From an uncultured Eubacteriales bacterium (GTDB taxonomy: Bacteria > Bacillota > Clostridia > Lachnospirales > Lachnospiraceae): a stretch of DNA of 37,699 bases. The position numbers were made by a program, and so were the translations under genes. Location: the NCBI GenBank assembly GCA_900318405.1, contig ONKP01000008.1, forward strand, positions 1 to 37,699, written 5' to 3'. A model generated the notes under the pieces. The model did no database searches. It was not told the origin of the DNA and saw nothing but the letters and a program-made list of their open reading frames with translations. Shown here piece after piece: positions 32,217-37,699 of this stretch. Every line of letters starts with the position of its first letter. Position 1 is the stretch's first letter.

Positions 32217-32957
32217 ATGATCAGACAGATATTTTTCGATATTGACGATACTTTATATGACCAGCAGGAAACCTTCCGGCTGGCTCTGGAACAGCTGTTC
32301 AGCGGCAGGTACTCCGAGGCGCTGCCGTACAGAATTCCGGACAGCAGAAAAGAGGATGCTGACTTTCTCAACACCCTCTATCAGAGATTCCGCTTTCACA
32401 GCGATGCCGTTTTTCACGAGACCGAAACCGGCAGCATGAGTGTCGCAGACATGCGCGTCTACCGCATCACGGAGGCATTCCACGATCTCGGCCTCGATCT
32501 CGACCGGACAAGTGCGGAATTATTCCAGACGATCTATAAAGACCGGCAGCATCACCTGCGTCTTCTCCCGGAAATGGAGCAGCTCCTCAGCAGCCTCCAT
32601 CAGCGTCAGATTACTCTCGGCGTCATCACCAACGGGCCTTCCCGCCACCAGTGGGACAAAGTCCGCTGTCTCGGCCTGGAGCAGTGGATTCCGCATGATC
32701 ACATTCTGATTTCCGATGATCTCGGCATCTCGAAACCCGATCCCGCCGTTTTTCATGCCGCAGAAAAAATAACCGGCATACCCGCCAGTGACAGCTGGTA
32801 TGTCGGCGATGCCTATCTTCTGGATGTCTGCGGTGCCGTAAACGCCGGATGGCATGTGCTGTGGCTGAACCGCCGCCATCGCGAAGTGCCGGAGGGTATG
32901 ACGGTCCGGCCAGATGCTGTTGTCACCACAGATTCAGAATGTCTATCCTTTTTTTAA
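32217..32957 (+). CDS. HAD superfamily hydrolase (subfamily IA, YjjG-like)
   Basis: A 246-aa phosphatase-type enzyme. Motif I is IFFDIDDTLYD (nucleophile Asp8 and acid/base Asp10), followed by a helical cap (about 20-95). Motif II is GVITNGPS, motif III the Lys in GISKPDPAVF, motif IV WYVGDAYLLDVCGAVNAGW. The layout resembles pyrimidine-nucleotidase and related house-cleaning HAD enzymes; substrate cannot be assigned. It diverges from the marR gene, 146 bp apart. It appears to start directly at the 5' end of its mRNA, and a T-rich run (TTTTTTT) lies over its last codons and stop. Confidence 0.9.
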   Translation: MIRQIFFDIDDTLYDQQETFRLALEQLFSGRYSEALPYRIPDSRKEDADFLNTLYQRFRFHSDAVFHETETGSMSVADMRVYRITEAFHDLGLDLDRTSAELFQTIYKDRQHHLRLLPEMEQLLSSLHQRQITLGVITNGPSRHQWDKVRCLGLEQWIPHDHILISDDLGISKPDPAVFHAAEKITGIPASDSWYVGDAYLLDVCGAVNAGWHVLWLNRRHREVPEGMTVRPDAVVTTDSECLSFF

Positions 32958-32982
32958 TGTCATGGTTAGATGTAAAATCAAA

Positions 32983-33579
32983 TCAGAGTACTATCCCCAT
33001 CATGATGCAGAACTGGGAAATTGAATTGATGATCTGCTCCTTCCAGTTCGCTTTCGCATTTCTGATGTTTCGATTTCCGATAAAGCATGTCAATACCACA
33101 AGGCCGGCAATGCCGCACAGAAAGAAGATGAGAGATGGCATGCCTGTGATGTGCCGGATCACAATTGTAAAGGACCAGCGGCTGCGGTCTGCGAAAAGCG
33201 ATATGAGCACAAGCAGAAATCCCGCAGGCATCAGGAAACGCATCTGCCGGCTGAGAAAAGGAATATCCCTGTGAAGCAGGGCAATGACAAATTTCCACCC
33301 TGCTTTCAGCGCGCCGGCCAGAATCACAAGGAAGATTCCCGCACGGAACAGACGGCTGTCAAAGCGCAGTGCCAGGACGCTGGCGCTGATGCTGAAAAAG
33401 AGAACCGGCAGGCAGTCGACGCACGCCATGGCCAGGGTGAATCCCTCAGGCACAGATGTTACATGGGGCGCAGATTGCATTTCCCAGTTTTCTTTTTCAT
33501 CTGTGCTCTCGTCACAATAGTGAGATAATTTCCGCGAAGTATGTTTTATCCCGCCTTTTTCTGCTTTTTTATCGTCCAT
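32983..33579 (-). CDS. Membrane protein of unknown function
   Basis: Not recognised. The 198-aa protein has a polar N-terminal tail (about 1-45, charged, Lys/Glu/Ser-rich) and four hydrophobic segments (about 48-70, 80-97, 112-130, 142-165), ending in a short amphipathic stretch. It converges with the HAD gene, 25 bp apart. The start at ATG 33579 with GGTGG 4 nt upstream is tentative; ATG at 33594 is also in frame. The start region (33581-33606) is a near copy of the end of the upstream DUF1295 gene, so its ribosome binding site may derive from a duplicated coding end. Confidence 0.65.
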   Translation of the reverse strand: MDDKKAEKGGIKHTSRKLSHYCDESTDEKENWEMQSAPHVTSVPEGFTLAMACVDCLPVLFFSISASVLALRFDSRLFRAGIFLVILAGALKAGWKFVIALLHRDIPFLSRQMRFLMPAGFLLVLISLFADRSRWSFTIVIRHITGMPSLIFFLCGIAGLVVLTCFIGNRNIRNAKANWKEQIINSISQFCIMMGIVL

Positions 33580-33580
33580 T

Positions 33581-33672
33581 ATGCCACCAGTCATTGTATC
33601 TTTTACTCTCTGTGCTATTATTCTCTGTCTTTCTACTGCCCGTCATGCCACCAGCCATTTGTGATCTTTTAC
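33581..33672 (-). repeat. Pair of direct repeats linking the DUF1295 gene end to the next gene start
   Basis: ATGCCACCAGTCATTGTATCTTTTAC (33581-33606) and its near copy at 33645-33672 differ by one substitution and two inserted bases. The second copy encodes the C terminus of the DUF1295 protein (KDHKWLVA plus stop); the first lies over the start of the 198-aa gene. The 64-bp distance is otherwise unrelated sequence. Confidence 0.8.
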
Positions 33673-34434
33673 GGAGTAGAGCGGAATAAACGGAATCATG
33701 ATCGGTGTCGTTGATTTATATTTCTGATATGCCGGGTCGTTCCCATAGTTTTTGTCCTGGCGGATTTCCAGCCTGCGCGCGCCGCCGAACATCACATAGA
33801 TGATGCCTGCGTAACCGAGGATCGCGCAGATCCATTCCGGAGCGCTGTGATAAATGCTCAGCCCGGAAATAAATACACCTGTCCAGAAGATCATCTCACC
33901 AAAATAGTTCGGACAGCGCACGAGGCGGAAGAGCCCGGTGTCGACAAAACGGCCGGGATTTTTCTTTTTCTCCTTGTTTTTCTGCAGATCGGCGGTTGTC
34001 TCCAGCGTCAGGCCGGCTGCCGATATGATCAGTCCGATGATGCAGAGAACATCGGTGCCGCTGTTATTCATCAGGCGGAAGGTCACCGGAGACGTCTGAA
34101 GTGCGTACAGGATCGCCGCGGAGATCCAGATTGCGACTTTTGCGCCGGCGGAGACGCCGTCATCTGTTTTTACCTCGCCCTTCATACGCCTGTTGTAGGC
34201 TGTCTTCCGATCACGGTAGATCAGATATCCGGAAAGCCGGCAGCCGTAGACGATGAACAGGACACATTGCAGGAAGATTCCCGGGGTGAGCGCATGGAAA
34301 AAAATAATGAGAAGGCCTGCGCCGATCAGAGCCACGGCGGCGCCGTAACCAAGCGAGATAAACCATACATATTTGCGGAAGCCACATGAGCTGGCGATCA
34401 GAGCCAGCACAAGAACGATCAGAAGTGTTTTCAT
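33643..34434 (-). CDS. DUF1295 / steroid-5-alpha-reductase-like membrane protein
   Basis: A 263-aa protein with about seven membrane segments and the C-terminal block LVRCPNYFGEMIFWTGVF followed by RRLEIRQDKNYGNDPAYQKYKSTTP. This is characteristic of DUF1295, a family related to steroid 5-alpha reductases and isoprenylcysteine methyltransferases. A bacterial substrate is unknown. Its start overlaps the stop of the upstream flavin-binding-type gene (4 bp), so a redox pair is plausible but unproven. Confidence 0.88.
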   Translation of the reverse strand: MKTLLIVLVLALIASSCGFRKYVWFISLGYGAAVALIGAGLLIIFFHALTPGIFLQCVLFIVYGCRLSGYLIYRDRKTAYNRRMKGEVKTDDGVSAGAKVAIWISAAILYALQTSPVTFRLMNNSGTDVLCIIGLIISAAGLTLETTADLQKNKEKKKNPGRFVDTGLFRLVRCPNYFGEMIFWTGVFISGLSIYHSAPEWICAILGYAGIIYVMFGGARRLEIRQDKNYGNDPAYQKYKSTTPIMIPFIPLYSVKDHKWLVA

Positions 34435-34940
34435 ATTTCCTCCATCTTCAGCTGCTGTCTGGATCCGAACCCTTTTTTCTTCAGATCAGACTTCAGATAG
34501 TCGTAGACGGTCGGAACAACTTTGATCAGGTTCATCGGCCGCGGCAGCTTCTTCAATGCCTCCACCGGGATCTTCTTATATTCCACGATCCTGAGATATT
34601 CATCGGACCACGGTTCTACCAGTTCTGCCGTACCTGTGACCTGCAGACCGGCAAGTCCGTCAAACCCTGCGCTCTCCTCATAAATGGCCAGACATACATT
34701 TTTGTTGCTCTCCAGCGCCATGAACTTCAGTCCGCCCTCAGAGAACATATAGAAGCAGCCATCTACATAGTTATACTCGATCGGCGTACAGCGGACAAAA
34801 TCGCCGGCAGCCGTTGCGAGGGCACAGACCTTGTGTTTGCTGAGAAACCCCTCGATGTCCGACAGAAGCTCTGCCCGGTCCATCTTCACGGAATCTTTAT
34901 CCTTTTCAATCCAGTAATTTGCCGCCGCCTGATAATCCAC
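34431..34940 (-). CDS. Pyridoxamine 5'-phosphate oxidase-related FMN-binding protein
   Basis: A 169-aa split-barrel protein. FLSKHKVCALATAAGDFVRCTPIEY followed by FYMFSEGGLKFMALESNKNVCLAIYEE is the usual pattern of the PNPOx-like superfamily that binds FMN, F420 or heme. The first 25 residues are an extra helix. The frame opens at 34961, but a GTG at 34940 has AAGG 6 nt upstream whereas the earlier ATG has none, so GTG is preferred. It overlaps the DUF1295 gene downstream. Substrate unknown; such proteins may reduce small molecules, bind cofactors or detoxify. Confidence 0.85.
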   Translation of the reverse strand: MDYQAAANYWIEKDKDSVKMDRAELLSDIEGFLSKHKVCALATAAGDFVRCTPIEYNYVDGCFYMFSEGGLKFMALESNKNVCLAIYEESAGFDGLAGLQVTGTAELVEPWSDEYLRIVEYKKIPVEALKKLPRPMNLIKVVPTVYDYLKSDLKKKGFGSRQQLKMEEI

Positions 34941-34983
34941 TGTTTTCCTTCCTTTCCTCATTCACAAATTCACACAGTCATGT

Positions 34984-34995
34984 ATCATGCATGAT
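34984..34995. promoter_or_regulatory. 12-bp perfect palindrome upstream of the PNPOx-like gene
   Basis: ATCATGCATGAT lies 44 bp upstream of the GTG start, in the expected promoter region. It could be an operator; no well-formed promoter was recognised around it. Confidence 0.35.
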
Positions 34996-35065
34996 GCCAC
35001 AGTGCTGTATGTGTATGAAATCTGCCGCCACGACGCTTCACAGTTCCCGCGACAGGCAGTAACCA

Positions 35066-35689
35066 TTATTCATCTTCCGTGTTGTGATTGTCTTTCTTAT
35101 GGTTGTCTTCCTTATGGTTGTCTTCCTTATGGTTGTCTTCCTTATGGTTGTCTTCCTTGTGATAGACTTCCTTATTTTCCTGATCACCGCTGTTTTTTCG
35201 CAGAAAAGCAAAGATACTCGTATCATCTTCGGATTCAAAGGAATGCACATACAGGTATTTGCGAATGGCAAAAATACCGGCTATGGACGCAACACCCATC
35301 AGAAGTTCCAGACCGTTCGTGACGTCAAGCACCATGTGCCGGGCAATGGCAAAAAGCAGTACGTCCAGGGCGCTGCCGGGTGTGTGCTTGATCAGCATGC
35401 GGATAAATTCAATGCCGATTACCAGATTGAACGCGTGCTCAAGGAACACATGAAACGTATAATTGTTGGAATTGTCCAGGAGCCCCGGCATATCTTTTAC
35501 CAGTGGTATAACACTGATAATGAAGCCAATCAGTACGATGATCGCCACGGCGATTTCAAGGATTTCCGTCAGCAGCTCAATCCAGTATGCGAAAGCATGA
35601 TTTTTGATGGAACGGCGCCTGATTTTCCGTTCCATCTGCTCGGCGAACTTTTTCTGTTTTTCATCGGGATCGTTTTGCATGATGCTCAT
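35066..35689 (-). CDS. PsiE-like membrane protein with a His-rich repeat tail
   Basis: A 207-aa protein. A basic N terminus (about 1-35) is followed by four membrane segments (about 40-62, 80-100, 107-125, 130-142), including FNLVIGIEFIRMLIKHTPGS and LDVLLFAIARHMVLDVTNG. The latter resembles PsiE (phosphate-starvation-inducible) family proteins, whose function is unknown. The last 35 residues are about six copies of a five-residue unit, HKEDN, encoded by a 15-bp tandem repeat. The tail is highly charged and could bind metal ions or simply be disordered. ATG at 35689 has GGAGG 8 nt upstream. No Pho box was recognised. Confidence 0.75.
   Translation of the reverse strand: MSIMQNDPDEKQKKFAEQMERKIRRRSIKNHAFAYWIELLTEILEIAVAIIVLIGFIISVIPLVKDMPGLLDNSNNYTFHVFLEHAFNLVIGIEFIRMLIKHTPGSALDVLLFAIARHMVLDVTNGLELLMGVASIAGIFAIRKYLYVHSFESEDDTSIFAFLRKNSGDQENKEVYHKEDNHKEDNHKEDNHKEDNHKKDNHNTEDE
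35086..35175 (-). repeat. 15-bp tandem repeat, six copies, encoding the PsiE-like tail
   Basis: GGTTGTCTTCCTTAT is repeated exactly at 35101, 35116 and 35131. Variants stand at 35086 (GATTGTCTTTCTTAT), 35146 and 35161. Being a multiple of three, gain or loss of units only lengthens or shortens the tail. The identical central copies indicate recent expansion. Confidence 0.95.
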
Positions 35690-35785
35690 CACCGGTGCCT
35701 CCCGTATCCAGCGCTTTTCTCTATGCTTCTTTTTCTCTTTATACTTCTCTCTATGCTTTTTTGTTTTTCTTTCAGCAGCAGTCCG

Positions 35786-36292
35786 TCATTCCATGCCGAG
35801 TTCTCTGCAGATTTTACAGGCAGTACCTGAGATATCAAATTCTTCCTCGCGGATCGTGATATCGGCATATCTGTCATACAGAGGGCTGCGCTCCTGATAC
35901 AGGTCCTCCAGCGTCTGGCCGGCACGCAGTGCTACGCCGCGCGCCTTCAGACTCCCAAGCCTCTTCTTCAGATTTTCACAGGACTCCCACAGATAGACGA
36001 CCGTCCCAATGGATTTCAGATGCTGCATGGCGTTTTCACCGTAAACGACGCTGCCGCCGGTCGCTATCACGCAGTGTTCCGTACGGACACCGCTGTTTAC
36101 CCTGTCCTCGACCTCCAGGAATCCATCGGTTCCTTTTTCTGCGATAATCTCAGAGAGTTTCTTTCCTTCTTTTTCCTGAATGAGGATGTCTGAATCGATA
36201 AAGTGATAGCCGATCCGCTTGGCCAGCACAACGCCTACGGTGCTCTTCCCGGCGCCGGGCATACCGATCAGAATGATATTGGTCGTGTCCAT
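35786..36292 (-). CDS. aroK: Shikimate kinase
   Basis: It phosphorylates shikimate in the aromatic amino acid pathway. The 168-aa protein has P-loop GMPGAGKST (10-18), the shikimate-binding DSD (33-35), an adenine/lid region with LKARGVALRAG and ATGGSVVYGENA, corresponding to the glycine-rich GGG motif but with GGS here. The start has GGAG 8 nt upstream. No other aro genes are nearby. The 93-bp gap to the PsiE-like gene is filled by CTCTATGCTT/TATACTT-like pyrimidine repeats. Confidence 0.92.
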   Translation of the reverse strand: MDTTNIILIGMPGAGKSTVGVVLAKRIGYHFIDSDILIQEKEGKKLSEIIAEKGTDGFLEVEDRVNSGVRTEHCVIATGGSVVYGENAMQHLKSIGTVVYLWESCENLKKRLGSLKARGVALRAGQTLEDLYQERSPLYDRYADITIREEEFDISGTACKICRELGME

Positions 36293-36405
36293 CGCTGTCT
36301 CTCCTTGATGTCCGTTTATTTCGACATGAACTTACTTCTTCGCATAATGGCAGCATTCACTTATACCGACCATTCTAACATGATACTGCCACCTTGTTGA
36401 CACAT

Positions 36406-36459
36406 AAATTGCCAGAAGTCGATATCATACAAAAATTGATGGAAGTCGATATCACCGCC
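36406..36459. repeat. 27-bp tandem duplication
   Basis: GAAGTCGATATCA occurs at 36415-36427 and 36442-36454; AAATTG precedes each copy at the same distance. Non-coding. Confidence 0.75.
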
Positions 36460-36624
36460 TGCAGTGGCAATGGCATCCGGGTGGCTCCGGGTGACCTTTT
36501 TGATTTTCTTACATTGCCCATTGTTTTTATGCCAAAAAAGGAACTCTTTTCAATATAGCAGAATATTTTACATCAGTCAGTATATAAGATTCCATCACAA
36601 ACTTTATTAAGCCCGATTCCGTGA

Positions 36625-36630
36625 TATAAT
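36625..36630 (+). promoter_or_regulatory. Probable -10 element for the phosphatase gene
   Basis: Perfect TATAAT, flanked by GTGA and CAC; the -35 candidate TTTATT at 17 bp is weak. It would give a leader of about 120 nt. Confidence 0.4.
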
Positions 36631-36755
36631 CACATAAAGCCCTGCGATCCGCCAGGCTGCCACATCAGCTGTTACTGTTGGCTCATCCCGATATCGTGCT
36701 TTGCCTCTGCTGCAGCAAAGCCCCTGCGTCTGGTCCTGTTTTCCTGGATTGTATT

Positions 36756-37547
36756 ATGAATGAACAGATGAAAAAGCGCAAACGCTCAATCCTTATCATA
36801 CTGATCATTATGATCACAGCAGCGGGCACCGCCATCGCACTGGCATATGCCGGATATCTGCCGGGCTTTTATCCGTGCCGACGCTTCGATAACGGCGAGA
36901 CCGTATTTTACATCATCCGCCATGCCGAGACCGAAGCCAATGTAGAGGGCATTCTGTCAGGCTCAGGCGGCGATTATCCGCTCACTGCGCGTGGAAAAAA
37001 ACAGGCAGAAGCATTGGGAAAAGGTCTGCGCGGCACCCGGTTTGACAGCTGTTACACCAGCGAAATGGGCAGAGCCCGGACGACAGCAGAGATCGTACTT
37101 GATCAGTCAGATAACCCGGAAACAAAAGTATATCAGGAAGCCGGCCTCGACGACCTCAACTGGGGCAGTCTCGAAGGCAGATCCATTGCTGACCTGTCCT
37201 CCCGATGGTCGGATTTTTCCATCGAAGCTGTCATCGGTGACGGAACCGACCGGAATTGTATCTCTGTCAGCGGTGTGGAAACCAGATATGCCTGTACAGA
37301 AAGAATTACAGAAACGATGAACCGTCTCGCCAGCGACAGAAAGAATATCGGCAGAAGGATTCTCATCTCAGCACATTCATCCATATCCTGGTTCATTGAA
37401 AATGCCATCAAGGACGATCCAAGAGATTATTCAGAGATTGATAACGCATCCCTCACGGTACTCGTATACAAAGATGGCAAATGGGAGATCAAGGATTATA
37501 ATGACACGCAGTACAGCACGATGCGGGAGAGATTGAAAGCGTACTGA
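36756..37547 (+). CDS. Membrane-anchored histidine phosphatase family protein
   Basis: A 263-aa protein. After a basic start (MNEQMKKRKRS) one membrane segment (about 12-37) acts as an anchor or uncleaved signal, so the phosphatase domain (about 50-255) is probably outside the cell. The catalytic motif is IIRHAETEAN (RHG-type, with Ala for Gly). A phosphate-binding Arg is in TSEMGRARTTAEI and the second His in ILISAHSSISWF. Substrate unknown. The frame opens at 36678, but the stretch before 36756 reads as leader. ATG at 36756 or 36768 is likely; neither has a strong Shine-Dalgarno. Confidence 0.85.
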   Translation: MNEQMKKRKRSILIILIIMITAAGTAIALAYAGYLPGFYPCRRFDNGETVFYIIRHAETEANVEGILSGSGGDYPLTARGKKQAEALGKGLRGTRFDSCYTSEMGRARTTAEIVLDQSDNPETKVYQEAGLDDLNWGSLEGRSIADLSSRWSDFSIEAVIGDGTDRNCISVSGVETRYACTERITETMNRLASDRKNIGRRILISAHSSISWFIENAIKDDPRDYSEIDNASLTVLVYKDGKWEIKDYNDTQYSTMRERLKAY

Positions 37548-37608
37548 GCGGCGTCAGCCTGCAAACAGAGGATTAACAGGTCATTTTCTCAACATAAAAT
37601 ACATACAA

Positions 37609-37658
37609 AAAGAGCAGGTATCCTGCTGAACACACCGTTCAGTAAGACCCTGCTCTTT
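37609..37658. terminator. Bidirectional terminator after the phosphatase gene
   Basis: AAAGAGCAGG pairs with CCTGCTCTTT (10 bp) and an inner CTGAAC/GTTCAG forms a second stem. On the minus strand a five-T run follows, so it probably also ends a gene beyond the window. Confidence 0.8.
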
Positions 37659-37699
37659 CCATTTCTGTTCTCACCCGCAAACCGCGGGTATCACAGAAA

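Larger units (their letters stand above)
36293..36755. other. Intergenic region between aroK and the phosphatase gene
   Basis: About 460 bp, AT-rich in the middle. It holds a 27-bp tandem duplication (36406-36459), a -10 element at 36625-36630 for the phosphatase, and a 7-bp hairpin (GCTTTGC/GCAAAGC) near 36699-36722 in its leader. No persuasive aroK promoter or small gene was found. Confidence 0.5.

Noticed and set aside
35084-35830. Plus-strand frame with repeated MVVFL units
   Set aside because: Antisense reading of the 15-bp repeat that encodes the HKEDN tail; the minus-strand protein has a proper start, ribosome binding site and membrane domain.

Overview
The window looks like a chromosomal segment of an anaerobic Firmicute of class Clostridia, most likely Lachnospiraceae. 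The evidence is the NrdR, EF-P, short CstA and fused CobA-HemD types, the AsrABC sulfite reductase, a DUF5688 protein (a family typical of Lachnospiraceae), strong AGGAGG-type ribosome binding sites, frequent GTG/TTG starts and TTGACA/TATAAT promoters. There is no rRNA, tRNA, CRISPR array, transposase or phage gene. It reads as ordinary core and metabolic chromosome, with an unusual density of short tandem repeats at gene ends.

Layout. 0-4.5 kb (minus): DUF5688 protein, efp with its own promoter and terminator, alaA-type aminotransferase, nrdR. 4.5-10.6 kb (minus): carA-carB-uppP-COG2426, tightly packed behind a strong promoter and a leader hairpin resembling an attenuator. 10.6-14.9 kb (plus): metF, a stand-alone MetH reactivation-domain protein, and a MetH lacking that domain, closed by a 13-bp-stem terminator that lies inside the convergent neighbour. 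14.9-16.7 kb (minus): Y-family polymerase plus a small conserved protein. 17-19.7 kb (minus): MoxR AAA+ ATPase and VWA protein with an 11-bp-stem hairpin at their junction. 19.9-21.5 kb (minus): cstA.

22-29.8 kb (minus): a long, probably single transcription unit asrA-asrB-asrC-bioY-sirC-hemC-cobA/hemD-orphan membrane protein. It makes the dissimilatory-type sulfite reductase and most of the route to its siroheme cofactor. HemC makes hydroxymethylbilane, HemD closes the ring, CobA methylates it to precorrin-2, and the SirC-like protein oxidises and metallates it. A BioY-type ECF S-component and a 334-aa membrane protein sit in the same unit without an obvious reason.

30-32.1 kb (minus): a marR-MATE efflux pair whose promoter contains two near-identical 16-bp palindromes. 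A HAD hydrolase diverges from it, apparently on a leaderless transcript. 33-36.3 kb (minus): an orphan membrane protein, DUF1295, pyridoxamine-phosphate-oxidase-like protein, a PsiE-like membrane protein with a His/Lys/Glu/Asp/Asn repeat tail, and shikimate kinase. 36.7-37.5 kb (plus): a membrane-anchored histidine phosphatase followed by a bidirectional terminator.

The less-described items most worth following are the COG2426/UppP pairing (possible undecaprenyl-phosphate recycling), the siroheme/sulfite reductase unit with its BioY-like and orphan passengers plus a 54-nt internal hairpin, the MoxR/VWA module, and the repeated duplication of short segments at gene 3' ends. All functional calls rest on motif recognition by eye; no database search was possible.
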